Positions 9,866 to 18,473 of a stretch of DNA of 64,000 nt are shown one piece after another. Made by a program: the position numbers and the translations under genes. A model generated the notes under the pieces. It saw nothing but the letters and a program-made list of their open reading frames with translations. It had not been told where the DNA came from and made no database searches. The first letter of the stretch is position 1. Each line of letters starts with the position of its first letter. The DNA is from Betaproteobacteria bacterium (GTDB lineage Bacteria > Pseudomonadota > Gammaproteobacteria > Burkholderiales > Usitatibacteraceae): assembly GCA_016711875.1 (NCBI GenBank), contig JADJSD010000022.1, positions 1 to 64,000 on the forward strand, read 5' to 3'.

Positions 9866-11470
9866 GTGAAACCCGACCCCTCCGCCTACCCCGTCGACAT
9901 CGAGCGCCTGCTCCAGGCGAAGACCGTGCGCGATCCCGGCGTGCGTGCGCTCTTCCTGGCCGCGGTGCGCGAGGCGGGCCGCGACGGGGAAGCCTTCACC
10001 GTCGAGCGGCTTCGCCGCCTCACGGCGATCGAGGAACACTTCCAGACGCTGCTGCTCTACGACCAGCTCGAGTTCCTGCGCGCCGGGGGCCACCTCGCCG
10101 AGGCCGAGCGCGAGTTCGCGCAGAGCGTGCAGCGCATCTGCCTGGAGGCGGCCAACGGGTTCCAGCGCTTCCTGCGCAACCGGGACGGGTGGGCGCGCTC
10201 GCGCGAGGACGTCGAGACGCTCTTCCGCGTGACGGGCCTCGCGCTCAACACGATCCACTGCTTCGTGAAGTGGGGCTGCTTCCTCAACGCGCCGGGCCGC
10301 ACGGTGCCGTGGCGCCAGCTGCACGCGCTCTACGCGCTCGCCGAGGCCGACGGCTATTCGCAGGTGCCCTTCGTGCTGCACCCCTCGCAGCCGAGCTTCA
10401 AGCCGTCCGTGCAGTCGCTCTACCTGCGCACGCTCGTGCTCGACCTCGTGAACGCCGGCAACCTCTCGCGCGTGCAGCTCGAGATCGCCGACGGCTGGTT
10501 CGCCTCGTGGTGCGGCGACTACTCGCTCGACGCCGAGTACTCCTCGCGCCTGCACCTTTTCTACGTCGATCTCGAGGCGGACGCGGGCCTAGCCCTCATG
10601 CGCAAGGAGGGCCACGGCGACACCGTGCGCTACGTGCGCGCCGACGGCCTCAAGGCGCAGATCGAGGAGGTGCAGTCCGGGCTTCGCCACGGCCGCCTCT
10701 ACGCCGGGCACGGCGCGGGCGCGGTCTTCCCGCTCGAGGAGCACGTGGCCCTGCTCGCCATCATCGAGAAGCTGTACGCCGCGATGATCGCCGGCGCCGA
10801 CAACCGCATCGAGGAGCGCACGCACTTCGAGGACCGGGAGGTCGAGGTCGTCGTCGGCACCGAGCGCGTGTTCGCGAAGGCCCGCGCCCCGCGCGATGCG
10901 CCCGCGGCCACGCCGACCGCCGCCCCGATCCCGGCGGCCGAGATGGTGGAGATCAGCCCGTCCGGGCTCTCGCTCACCGCCATCGAGGCCACGGCCGGCA
11001 CGCCGGCCGTCGTCGATCCCGACCTGCAGACCTGGCGGGTGAACGACCTGTCCTCCAAGGGGTACGGCCTCCTCGTGGACCGCGGGGCGGCCGACGAGGT
11101 GCTGCTCAACGGGCTCGTCGCCATCCGCGACCAGGAACACGGCGGCTGGATCGTGGGCGCCGTCGTGAGGAAGCTCGCCAACCGCGTGCGCGGCGAGATG
11201 CTCGCGGGCGTCGAGGTGCTTTCCTTCCGGCCCCTGCGCGTGATGCTCGCGCCGGTGGCCGGTGGCGACCCGGTGGAGGCGCTTTTCCTGCCCGGCCCGG
11301 ACCCGAACGGCAAGGGCGACGGCCTGCTGCTTCGCGCCGCCGATTTCAGCGCCGGCAAGGCTTTCCGGCTGCTTGCCGGCGGAACCCGCTATCCGCTGCG
11401 CCTGAATCGCGTGACGAAGAAGGGCGCGGACTGGATCAAGGTCCGCTTCGAGATCGACGCGAAGGCTTGA
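9866..11470 (+). CDS. Conserved hypothetical protein with PilZ-like C-terminal region
   Basis: A 534-residue cytoplasmic protein with no signal peptide or membrane helix. The N-terminal ~340 residues are helical and not recognised. The C-terminal part contains WRVNDLSSKGYGLLVDRG and a following beta-rich segment, the kind of pattern seen in PilZ-like domains, which often bind cyclic-di-GMP. The RxxxR motif that would settle this is not clear. Being 10 bp downstream of the fimV-like gene suggests a linked role at the pole or in pili. It overlaps the convergent RnfH gene tail by 35 bp (11436-11470). Confidence 0.6.
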   Translation: MKPDPSAYPVDIERLLQAKTVRDPGVRALFLAAVREAGRDGEAFTVERLRRLTAIEEHFQTLLLYDQLEFLRAGGHLAEAEREFAQSVQRICLEAANGFQRFLRNRDGWARSREDVETLFRVTGLALNTIHCFVKWGCFLNAPGRTVPWRQLHALYALAEADGYSQVPFVLHPSQPSFKPSVQSLYLRTLVLDLVNAGNLSRVQLEIADGWFASWCGDYSLDAEYSSRLHLFYVDLEADAGLALMRKEGHGDTVRYVRADGLKAQIEEVQSGLRHGRLYAGHGAGAVFPLEEHVALLAIIEKLYAAMIAGADNRIEERTHFEDREVEVVVGTERVFAKARAPRDAPAATPTAAPIPAAEMVEISPSGLSLTAIEATAGTPAVVDPDLQTWRVNDLSSKGYGLLVDRGAADEVLLNGLVAIRDQEHGGWIVGAVVRKLANRVRGEMLAGVEVLSFRPLRVMLAPVAGGDPVEALFLPGPDPNGKGDGLLLRAADFSAGKAFRLLAGGTRYPLRLNRVTKKGADWIKVRFEIDAKA

Positions 11471-11726
11471 GCGCCGCCCTCTCGCGTCGCATCGACTTCG
11501 CATCGGCGCTCACCGGCCGGTAGATCTCCACGCGGTCGCCCTCGCGCAGCACGCGGGCCGGCGGCACGACGCGACCCCACAGGCCCGCCTCGGCCCCGGC
11601 GAGCTCCGGAAAGCGCGTGGCCACGCCGGCGAGCGCGATCGCCTCCCCCACCGTCGCACCTTCGGGAAGGTCCAGCGCGATCACCTCCTGGCGCACCGAC
11701 AGCGCAGCCGCGACGAGGATCCTCAT
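11436..11726 (-). CDS. rnfH: RnfH family ubiquitin-like fold protein
   Basis: A 96-residue member of the RnfH family (beta-grasp fold). It starts MRILVAAALSVRQEV, carries the family core LPEGATVGEAI, and ends with GDRVEIYRPVSADAKSMRRE, the characteristic C-terminal box. Its ATG overlaps the ratA stop (ATGA, 11723-11726). RatA-RnfH pairing next to smpB is common in Beta- and Gammaproteobacteria. Biochemical function of RnfH is unresolved. Confidence 0.85.
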   Translation of the reverse strand: MRILVAAALSVRQEVIALDLPEGATVGEAIALAGVATRFPELAGAEAGLWGRVVPPARVLREGDRVEIYRPVSADAKSMRRERAALKPSRRSRSGP

Positions 11727-12274
11727 GGCGGGACGACCGGCGGAAGGGTGGCCGGCGCCTCGGGCGTCACGGGCACGTCCTGCGCAACGGGCACGACCGG
11801 CACGATCGCGGGAATGAAGGGACGAGCGGGCAGGGACGCTCCGCCCGCCTTCACCGCCTCCGCACGCTCCACGAACCGCTCGACGAGGGTCTGCACCACG
11901 TGGCCGAAGACCGGGCCCAGCACCTTCTCCATCGCGCGGCTGGTGAATGCATATTCGAGATGGAACTCGACCGACGAGCCCCCCGGCCCCAGCGGGCGGA
12001 TGTGCCAGTGGCCGGCGAGATGCTCGAACGGGCCGTCGGCCAGCGCGAGGTGGATCCACTCGGGCGGCTCGTTGCGGTTGCGGGTGGCCACGTGGCTCCT
12101 GAGGCCGTGGAAATCGATGTCGATGCGCGCGTGCGTCTCGGCGCAGGTGCGGCCGAAGACCTCCACGCCGGCGCACCAGGGCAGGAATTCGGGGTAGGCC
12201 TCGACGCCGTCCACCAGGGCGAACATCGCCTCGGCAGGCAGCTCGACGATGACCTTGCGGGACACGACGGGCAT
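11723..12274 (-). CDS. ratA: RatA / COQ10-type START-domain protein
   Basis: A 183-residue START/SRPBCC fold protein of the RatA-COQ10 family, first described as a ribosome-association toxin and related to quinone-binding COQ10. It begins VSRKVIVELPAEAMFALVDG and contains YPEFLPWCAGVEV and the C-terminal helix LVERFVERAEA. A Pro/Val-rich C-terminal extension of about 35 residues is longer than in most homologues. It is divergent from smpB and coupled to rnfH. Confidence 0.85.
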   Translation of the reverse strand: MPVVSRKVIVELPAEAMFALVDGVEAYPEFLPWCAGVEVFGRTCAETHARIDIDFHGLRSHVATRNRNEPPEWIHLALADGPFEHLAGHWHIRPLGPGGSSVEFHLEYAFTSRAMEKVLGPVFGHVVQTLVERFVERAEAVKAGGASLPARPFIPAIVPVVPVAQDVPVTPEAPATLPPVVPP

Positions 12275-12357
12275 GGGAGCGGCATTTTACGGCCCCGGGC
12301 CGGTAGAATGCGAACGCCTCGCTCCCCGCGGGGCCCGAAAGCGCGCCTCCCCGTCCC

Positions 12358-12804
12358 ATGAGCATCGTCGACAACCGCAAGGCCTTCCACGACTACTTCA
12401 TCGAAGAGCGCTTCGAGGCCGGGCTCGTGCTCGAGGGCTGGGAGGTGAAGGCGATCCGGGCGGGACGGGCGCAGCTCAAGGAGGCCTATGTCGTGCTCAT
12501 GAAGGGCGAGACCTTCGTGATCGGAATGCACGTGAGCGCGCTGCCGACGGCCTCCACGCACGTGAAGCCCGATCCCACGCGCAAGCGAAAGCTCCTGCTG
12601 AATGCGCCGGAGATCGCCAAGCTCATCGGCAAGGTCGAGCAGAAGGGCTACACCCTCGTGCCCATCAACCTGCACTACGCCAAGGGGCGGGTGAAGATGG
12701 ACATCGGCCTCGCCAAGGGCAAGAAGCAGCACGACAAGCGCGAAAGCGAGAAGGAACGCGACTGGCAGCGCGAACGCCAGCGCCTGATGCGCCCCAAGGG
12801 CTAG
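12358..12804 (+). CDS. smpB: SsrA-binding protein SmpB
   Basis: SmpB binds tmRNA and brings it to stalled ribosomes for trans-translation. The 148-residue protein has the OB-fold core signatures NRKAFHDYFIEERFEAG, LEGWEVKAIRAGR and KGYTLVPINLHY, and the basic C-terminal tail KGKKQHDKRESEKERDW that enters the decoding centre. Length and motifs are normal. No tmRNA gene was seen next to it. Confidence 0.96.
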   Translation: MSIVDNRKAFHDYFIEERFEAGLVLEGWEVKAIRAGRAQLKEAYVVLMKGETFVIGMHVSALPTASTHVKPDPTRKRKLLLNAPEIAKLIGKVEQKGYTLVPINLHYAKGRVKMDIGLAKGKKQHDKRESEKERDWQRERQRLMRPKG

Positions 12805-12845
12805 CCGGCGCCGTTCCCGGGATTGCGAAGGGCCGGCGGGTTTTT
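12804..12845 (+). terminator. Possible terminator after smpB
   Basis: GCCGGC at 12804-12809 can pair with GCCGGC at 12832-12837, followed by GGG and five T. The stem has a long loop, so it is a moderate candidate only. Confidence 0.4.
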
Positions 12846-12867
12846 CCCGAATCCGGGAGAGCGCCCG

Positions 12868-14028
12868 TCAGTGCGGCCGGGGGTTCCGGATGTGCGCGAC
12901 GCCCCCGAAACTGCCGACCCAGATGCCGTCCGCCGCCGTCGTGACCATCGAAAACACGGTGTTCGCGAAGAGGCCGTCCTCGACGCCCAGGCGGCGGAAC
13001 CTGCCACCCTCCAGGCGCGAGAGCCCGTTGTTGGTCCCGACCCACAGCGCTCCCGTGACGCGGTCGACGTGCAGCATGGAGACGTGGTTGCCCGGCAGGC
13101 CCTCGGCCGTGGTGTAGGTCTTCCACGCCTTGCCGTCGAAGCGGGAAAGCCCGCCGCCCCACGTCCCCGCCCACACCACCCCGTCGCGATCCACCGCGAG
13201 GGCCACGATGTAATTCGGGTTGTAGGCCACGTCGACCCCTTCGAGCCCCATTTCCTGCTTCTGCTTCGCATGGTGCTGGGAGACCTTCGACGGGTCGCTC
13301 TTGAACGCGATGTCGCCCTTCACCTTGTCGAACGGCGCGCCCAGCCCCTTCGAGTGGTTCCAGTTCGTCCACTGCCCGTCCTTGAAGCGGACGAGTCCGC
13401 CCTCGGTGGCCATCCAGATGATGCCGTCCTTGCCCTCGGCCAGCGCGTACACCCAGTCGTTGATGAGCCCGCCCTTCGTGCTGTCGACCGTGTGCAGGCT
13501 CCACTTCGACTTGTCCTTGAGCGCGCCGCCGCGGATGCGGTTCACGCCGGACCACGTGGCGATCCACAGGTCGCCGTTCTTCGCCTGCAGCGCGTCGTAC
13601 ACGAAGGCGTCGCCCAGGCCCTCGGGCACGTTGTAGTTCTCCCACTGGCCCGTCTTCTCGTCGAGGAGCGAGAGCCCGCCGCCGTAGGTGCCCAGCGCGA
13701 TGCGTCCCTGGATGCGGCTCACGTGGAAGATGCCGTTCGAGAGCAGCCCCGACTTCACGTCGAAGAGCTTGAAGTCCTCGGCCTTCGTGTCGTAGCGGAT
13801 GACTCCGCCCGAGGTACCGACCCAGAGCACGCTGCCCTCCGCGTGCAGGCTCTTCACGTTCTTGTTGCCCACGCGGAAATGCGTGAAATCGCGGTCCCGG
13901 GGATCGATGACGGTGCCGGTCACCGACGCCGCCCCCTTCGCGGGCGGAACCGGCTGGGCGAGGGCACCCGCAGGCGCGAGGGCCAGGGCGAGCAGGGAAG
14001 CCGCCAGCGCGGCGAAGGTCCGGTTCAT
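12868..14028 (-). CDS. Exported beta-propeller protein (two-component-regulator propeller repeats)
   Basis: After a signal peptide (ALAPAGALAQ), about seven repeats of the 'regulator propeller' type occur, for example LWVGTSGGVIRYD, IWMATEGGLVRFKDG, VWAGTWGGGLSRFDG and LWVGTNNGLSRLEGG. This repeat is best known as the periplasmic sensor of hybrid kinases, but here the protein is soluble and has no kinase. Its ATG overlaps the stop of the upstream cytochrome gene (ATGA, 14025-14028), so it is the last gene of the electron-transfer operon. It probably works in the periplasm with that cytochrome; the ligand is unknown. Confidence 0.8.
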   Translation of the reverse strand: MNRTFAALAASLLALALAPAGALAQPVPPAKGAASVTGTVIDPRDRDFTHFRVGNKNVKSLHAEGSVLWVGTSGGVIRYDTKAEDFKLFDVKSGLLSNGIFHVSRIQGRIALGTYGGGLSLLDEKTGQWENYNVPEGLGDAFVYDALQAKNGDLWIATWSGVNRIRGGALKDKSKWSLHTVDSTKGGLINDWVYALAEGKDGIIWMATEGGLVRFKDGQWTNWNHSKGLGAPFDKVKGDIAFKSDPSKVSQHHAKQKQEMGLEGVDVAYNPNYIVALAVDRDGVVWAGTWGGGLSRFDGKAWKTYTTAEGLPGNHVSMLHVDRVTGALWVGTNNGLSRLEGGRFRRLGVEDGLFANTVFSMVTTAADGIWVGSFGGVAHIRNPRPH

Positions 14029-14336
14029 CGTTGCAGGGTCCTTACGTAGGCGATCACGTCCAGGATCTCGCGATCGCGCAGCACGCCGCCGAAGGCCGGC
14101 ATCACGTTGCGGCCGCGGCGAACCGTCGCGAGCAGGGTGAAATCGGATTGCATAAGGCGTTCGCCGCGGTTGAACCTCGGCGCCCCCGGGATGCCGCCCT
14201 GCCCCGCCGGCCCGTGGCACGTGGCGCAGTGCAGCGCGTAGATCTGGCCGCCGCGCGCGAGGTCCGCGCAAACCGCTGCCGGCGCGAAGGCGAAGGCGCA
14301 CGCGGCCGCGATCGCGGCGACGGCACCCCTAGGCAC
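14025..14336 (-). CDS. Monohaem class I cytochrome c
   Basis: A 103-residue exported cytochrome c. A signal peptide ends near AVCADLARG. The haem-binding motif CATCHGPAGQG lies at about residues 38-42, the Met ligand is probably in NVMPAFGGVL, and the C-terminal helix is LDVIAYVRTLQR. It would be a small periplasmic electron shuttle. It overlaps the upstream TPR gene by 8 bp and the downstream propeller by 4 bp. Confidence 0.9.
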   Translation of the reverse strand: MPRGAVAAIAAACAFAFAPAAVCADLARGGQIYALHCATCHGPAGQGGIPGAPRFNRGERLMQSDFTLLATVRRGRNVMPAFGGVLRDREILDVIAYVRTLQR

Positions 14337-15000
14337 CGGGCACCTTCGGCATCACCGCGCGGCGGGCGGGCGTGGCCTTCCTGCCGCCGTCGGCAATTCC
14401 GCGAAGCGCCCTCGATCGGGCCTCGTAGTCGAGGGCCTGCTTCTCGTCGGGCGCGAGGCCGTAATCGCCCTTGCGGTAGGCGAGCGCGAGCCGGTCGATG
14501 GCGGGCACGTGGTCCGCCTGCGCCGCTCGCCGGAGCCAGGCGAGCGCCTCGGGCGAGGCGCGCTCGGCCGGGCCGAGGTCGTAGCCGCCGGAAAGGTAGG
14601 CCGCCGCGACCGCGACGACGGCCTCGCGCTTGCCGGCGAGCGCCGCCTTTTCCATCAGCTGGCGCGCGCCGGCCGGATCCTTCGCGGTGCCCTCGCCCAT
14701 GCCCATCATCGAGGCGAGCAGGACCATGCCGTCCGGATCGCCCTGGGCCGCCGCGAGTTTCAGGTAGCGCACGGCCTCCTCGTCCTGTTCCGAAGCGTCG
14801 AGGATGGCACCCAGGAGCGCCTGCGCCTTCGCGTGGCCGGCGTCGGCCGCGGGCCGCAGCTTCACGATGGCCTCGCGCACGTCGCCGCGGCGATAGGCGC
14901 GATCACCGGCGGCGTAGTCCTCGGCAGGCCCGGACCAGGCGACCAGCCCGGCGAGGCAGGCGACGAATCCCGCGAGGCGGGCGGCGAAACGCATCGGCAT
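14329..15000 (-). CDS. Exported Sel1/TPR-repeat protein
   Basis: A 223-residue protein with an N-terminal hydrophobic leader (FAARLAGFVACLAGLVAW) and several Sel1-type repeats, such as AGHAKAQALLGAILD, AAAQGDPDGMVLLAS and AAQADHVPAIDRLAL. Sel1 repeats mediate protein-protein contacts, so it may be an assembly or scaffold factor for the electron-transfer locus. It lies 42 bp after the response regulator gene and overlaps the cytochrome gene. Confidence 0.75.
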   Translation of the reverse strand: MPMRFAARLAGFVACLAGLVAWSGPAEDYAAGDRAYRRGDVREAIVKLRPAADAGHAKAQALLGAILDASEQDEEAVRYLKLAAAQGDPDGMVLLASMMGMGEGTAKDPAGARQLMEKAALAGKREAVVAVAAAYLSGGYDLGPAERASPEALAWLRRAAQADHVPAIDRLALAYRKGDYGLAPDEKQALDYEARSRALRGIADGGRKATPARRAVMPKVPGA

Positions 15001-15042
15001 CCGGTTCCCTCGAAGCGGGCCGGAAGCCGCCGGCGCGCCCCG

Positions 15043-16452
15043 CTAGTTGTCCCTCGGGCGGGAATCCGCCTCGCGGCCCAGCCCTTCCCGCTCGAACTCC
15101 TCGAGCTTGCGATACAGGCTCGACAGGCCGATCCCCAGGCGCTGCGCGGCCTGGCGACGGTCTGCCGAGACCGCATCGAGCGTGCGGTAGACGATGCCGG
15201 CCTCGAATCGGCGAAGCTCGCTGCGCAAGTCCCCGACCACCCCCGAAGCAACCGGTGTGCCACCGGCAAGCGACGCCCGGGACGAGAGCTCCGCCGGGAT
15301 GTCGGCGAGGGTGATGCGTTCCCCGTCCGCGAGAATGCTCGCGCGGTTGAGGACGTTCTCGAGCTCGCGCACGTTGCCCGGCCATGCGTAGGCGTGCAGG
15401 AGCTCCTCCGCCGCCGGGTCGAGGCCCGTGAGGCGGCGCCCGCCGGCCGGGCCCGCATCGAGCAGGTGCCGGATGAGGTCGCGCAGGTCCCGCGGGCGTT
15501 CGCGAAGCGGCGGCACGTGGATGCGGAACATGCTCATGCGGAAGAACAGGTCCTCGCGGAAGCGGCCGTCGGCCACCATCGCGGAGAGATCGCGGTTCGT
15601 GGCCGCGATGATGCGCACGTCGACGCGCCGCGCGATCTCCGCCCCGACCGGCCGCACGCTTTTCTCGTCGATGGCATGCAGCAGCTTCGATTGCATGTGC
15701 AGCGGCAACTCGCCGATCTCGTCCAGGAAGAGCGTGCCGCCGTCGGCCTCGAGGAACAGGCCCTTCCTCGTGCGGTCGGCCCCCGTGAACGCGCCCTTGG
15801 TGTGGCCGAAGAACTCACTCTCGAGCAGCGTCTCGGGAATGGCGCCGCAATTCACCGCGATGAAGGGCTTCTGCGCGCGCAGGCTGCGCTCGTGGATCGT
15901 GCGGGCGAGGACGCCCTTGCCGGTGCCGCTCTCGCCCGTGACGAGCACCGTGCTGTCGGTCGGCGCGACCTTGCCGGCCAGGCGCTCGACCTCGAGCATC
16001 GCGGGCGAGGAGAAGACGAACCGGTTGGCGCCCGGGCCACCGACGCTCTTCCTGAGCGCGCGGTTCTCCTCGCGAAGGCCGCGCATGGCCTCGATCTGCG
16101 CGAGCCGGTGCAGCAGTTCCTCGCGGTTCACCGGCTTCGAGACGAAGTCGTGGGCGCCGGCGCGCAGCGCCTCCACCGCGGTCTCCATGGAACCGAAGGC
16201 GGTCACCATGACGAATACCGTGTCGATGCCCGAATCGCGGCAGTTGCGCAGCAACGTGATGCCGTCGCCGTCGGGCATGCGGATGTCGCAGAGCGCCACG
16301 TCGATGCCGCCGCGCACGAGCCGGGATGCGCCCTCGGCCGCGCCGGAGGCGGTGTCCACGGTGTAGCCCGCGTTGCGGACGATGTCGGCGACGATCTGGC
16401 GCACGGCCGCCTCGTCGTCGATCACCAGCACGTTCATCTGGCGCATGCTCAA
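15043..16452 (-). CDS. NtrC-family sigma-54-dependent response regulator
   Basis: A 469-residue enhancer-binding activator. The receiver domain has the acidic pocket DDE (12-14) and phospho-acceptor Asp56 in CDIRMPDGDG. The AAA+ domain has Walker A GESGTGKG (173-180), the sigma-54 contact loop GAFTGA (220-225) and Walker B LFLDEIGE. A Fis-type helix-turn-helix lies near the C-terminus (QAAQRLGIGLSSLYRKLEE). All residues needed for activating sigma-54 RNA polymerase are present. It follows the sensor kinase gene by 9 bp. Sigma-54-like promoter sites upstream of other genes in the locus are its likely targets (inference). Confidence 0.95.
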   Translation of the reverse strand: MSMRQMNVLVIDDEAAVRQIVADIVRNAGYTVDTASGAAEGASRLVRGGIDVALCDIRMPDGDGITLLRNCRDSGIDTVFVMVTAFGSMETAVEALRAGAHDFVSKPVNREELLHRLAQIEAMRGLREENRALRKSVGGPGANRFVFSSPAMLEVERLAGKVAPTDSTVLVTGESGTGKGVLARTIHERSLRAQKPFIAVNCGAIPETLLESEFFGHTKGAFTGADRTRKGLFLEADGGTLFLDEIGELPLHMQSKLLHAIDEKSVRPVGAEIARRVDVRIIAATNRDLSAMVADGRFREDLFFRMSMFRIHVPPLRERPRDLRDLIRHLLDAGPAGGRRLTGLDPAAEELLHAYAWPGNVRELENVLNRASILADGERITLADIPAELSSRASLAGGTPVASGVVGDLRSELRRFEAGIVYRTLDAVSADRRQAAQRLGIGLSSLYRKLEEFEREGLGREADSRPRDN

Positions 16453-16461
16453 GTCGATCTC

Positions 16462-17973
16462 CTAGGGTTCGCGCGTGGGCAGGTCGACTTCAACCCGCGT
16501 GCCCTCGCCGGCACGCGAGGCGATAGCGATGCGTCCGCCCGCGCGCTCGATGAGGGTCTTGCACATGAAGAGGCCGATGCCGCTGCCGCGACCCGCCGGC
16601 TTGGTGGTGAAGGCCTCCTCGAAGGCCCGGGCGAGCACCTCGGGCTCCATGCCGGCGCCATTGTCGCTCACCTCGACGCGGACGAACCCGCCGTTCGGCC
16701 GCGTCGCGATCGCCACGCGGCCCTCGCCCCCGGCGACCTCCGAGATGGCATCGGCGGCGTTCAGCACCAGGTTCATCGCCACCTGCGTGATGTGATCGGG
16801 CACGGACCAGACGGCCGGCACCGCCGGATCGAGGTCCAGGTCGAGGCGGGCATGGCGCAGGCGCCGGTCGAAGCTCACGAAGCTCGCCGTCGAGCGCAGC
16901 AGCGAGTTGAGGTCCACCCACTCCGCCTCGACGGAACGCGCCGAGGTGAGGTCGGCGAGTTGCCGCGTGATCTGCGCGATGCGCTTGGTGTGGGTGAGGA
17001 TCATGTCCGGGTGGCAGTGGTTGCCGAGGTTGCCGCAGCGCGAGTTCTCGCAGTTGCCGCGGATCGACTCGGCCACGCCCTGGATGGCGGCGATGGGGTT
17101 GTTGATCTCGTGCGCCACGGCGGCGGCGAGCGAGCCCACGGCGGCCATCTTCTCCTGGTGGAAGCGCTGCTGGCGCGTGACCTCGAGCGCCCCCTCGCGC
17201 TCGCGCAGGATCTCCTGCATGCGGTTCACCGAATCCATCAGGCGGCCGACCTCGTCGCCTCGGGTGACGGGAATGGGCTCGCGCCGGCCGCGCACCACGT
17301 CGATCGCCTGGTCGCCCAGGCGGCGAAGGTCGCCGGCCAGCCGCGTGAAGAACACCACGGTGAGCGCACCGAAGAAGACGAGACCGGCACCGGTCATCGC
17401 GACGAGCGAGAGCGTGATCTCGTCGTACTTGGCGCGGTAGCCTTCCCACAGGCGGTCCTTGCGGGCGCGCAGCTCCACCGCCGACTGTCCGAGCCGCGCG
17501 ACGAGCACGTTCACTTCGGAGCGAAGGTCGATGAGGTCCGCGCGCGAGGAAGTCGTCCGCGCCCGCGCCAGCCGGTCCTCCAGGCGCGCGGCGAGCTGCG
17601 GGCCGCCCGGAAAGAGCTCGCCCAGCACGCGAAGGCCCGGGCCGAGGCTTTCGATCTCGATGGCCACCGACTGCGCGACTTCACGCGGCTCCGCGAACGC
17701 GCCGTCGTCGTTGATCTTGAGCACCGCGGCGGCCGAGGCCGCCGAGACGCGCGCGAGGGTGGACTCGACCACGTGCAGGCGCTCGAGGTCCTCGGCGATC
17801 GCGATGAGACGGCCGCGCTGCTGGCCGACCGAGATGAGGGTGAACGCGATGAAGGCGCCGAAGGCCACGAAGAGCAGAACGGCCTTGGCCCGCAGGGTGA
17901 GCCCCCGGAGCGTGCCGACCGGGGAGGCCGGCTGTGGCGGCGGAACGACCTCGAGGGGCCCGGAAGCCGGCAT
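16462..17973 (-). CDS. Membrane sensor histidine kinase with a Cys/His-rich insert
   Basis: A 503-residue kinase. TM1 is about 31-50, a helical periplasmic region runs about 51-185, TM2 is about 188-210, followed by a HAMP linker. The phosphorylated His288 lies in AVAHEINNPIAAIQG. The ATP domain has NLVLNAADAI, DNGAGM and GRGSGIGLFM. Between the two dimerisation helices there is an insert containing Cys308, Cys313, His319, Cys320 and His321. Such a cluster could bind a metal or Fe-S centre, or sense redox state (inference). It is coupled to the upstream thioredoxin gene by a 4-nt overlap and to the NtrC-type regulator downstream. Confidence 0.92.
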   Translation of the reverse strand: MPASGPLEVVPPPQPASPVGTLRGLTLRAKAVLLFVAFGAFIAFTLISVGQQRGRLIAIAEDLERLHVVESTLARVSAASAAAVLKINDDGAFAEPREVAQSVAIEIESLGPGLRVLGELFPGGPQLAARLEDRLARARTTSSRADLIDLRSEVNVLVARLGQSAVELRARKDRLWEGYRAKYDEITLSLVAMTGAGLVFFGALTVVFFTRLAGDLRRLGDQAIDVVRGRREPIPVTRGDEVGRLMDSVNRMQEILREREGALEVTRQQRFHQEKMAAVGSLAAAVAHEINNPIAAIQGVAESIRGNCENSRCGNLGNHCHPDMILTHTKRIAQITRQLADLTSARSVEAEWVDLNSLLRSTASFVSFDRRLRHARLDLDLDPAVPAVWSVPDHITQVAMNLVLNAADAISEVAGGEGRVAIATRPNGGFVRVEVSDNGAGMEPEVLARAFEEAFTTKPAGRGSGIGLFMCKTLIERAGGRIAIASRAGEGTRVEVDLPTREP

Positions 17974-18473
17974 CAGGGCGCTCCTGCCGTGGCCGAGCGC
18001 TCGATCATCGCGAGCCGCGCGGGTTCGGACCAATCGCGCGCGGATTCGTCGCGCCAGCGCACGCGGCCGTCGCGGCCGATCGCGAGCGTCGTGGGCAACC
18101 TGGCGACGCCGAGCGCCTCGCGGGCGATTATCTGTGCGGGATCGGAAAGATTCGGAAAGGTGAGACCGAGCTTGCGCACGTGCTCCCAGGCGAGGAGCGC
18201 GTCGCGATCGATGTTGATGCCCACCACGCGGATGCCCTTGGGCGCGAGCGCGCGGTGGGCGGCCTCCAGGCTCGGCATCTCGCGCCGGCAGGGCTCGCAC
18301 CAGGTGGCCCACACGTTCACCAGCACGAGGCCTTCGCTCGCCTCGTATCGAAGCACCGCTCCGTCGGCGAGGGATTCTCCCTGCCAGCGCGGCAGCGACG
18401 TCCGTTCCGCCGCCGGCGGCGCGCAGGCGGCGAGCAGGACGACTGCGAAGGCAAGCGCAAGCGCGCGGCTCAC
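17973..18473 (-). CDS. TlpA/ResA-type thioredoxin lipoprotein
   Basis: A 166-residue protein with lipobox LLAAC and a thioredoxin fold carrying the active site WATWCEPCRREMP and the cis-Pro loop LPTTLAIGRDG. TlpA/ResA proteins reduce CxxCH cysteines of apocytochromes before haem attachment, which fits a locus with 35 haem motifs and its own ResB/CcsA pair. The ATG overlaps the DUF3365 gene stop (18470-18473). Confidence 0.9.
   Translation of the reverse strand: MSRALALAFAVVLLAACAPPAAERTSLPRWQGESLADGAVLRYEASEGLVLVNVWATWCEPCRREMPSLEAAHRALAPKGIRVVGINIDRDALLAWEHVRKLGLTFPNLSDPAQIIAREALGVARLPTTLAIGRDGRVRWRDESARDWSEPARLAMIERSATAGAP

Noticed and set aside
12281..12867. tmRNA gene next to smpB
   Set aside because: No alanyl-tRNA-like ends or tag reading frame seen near smpB.
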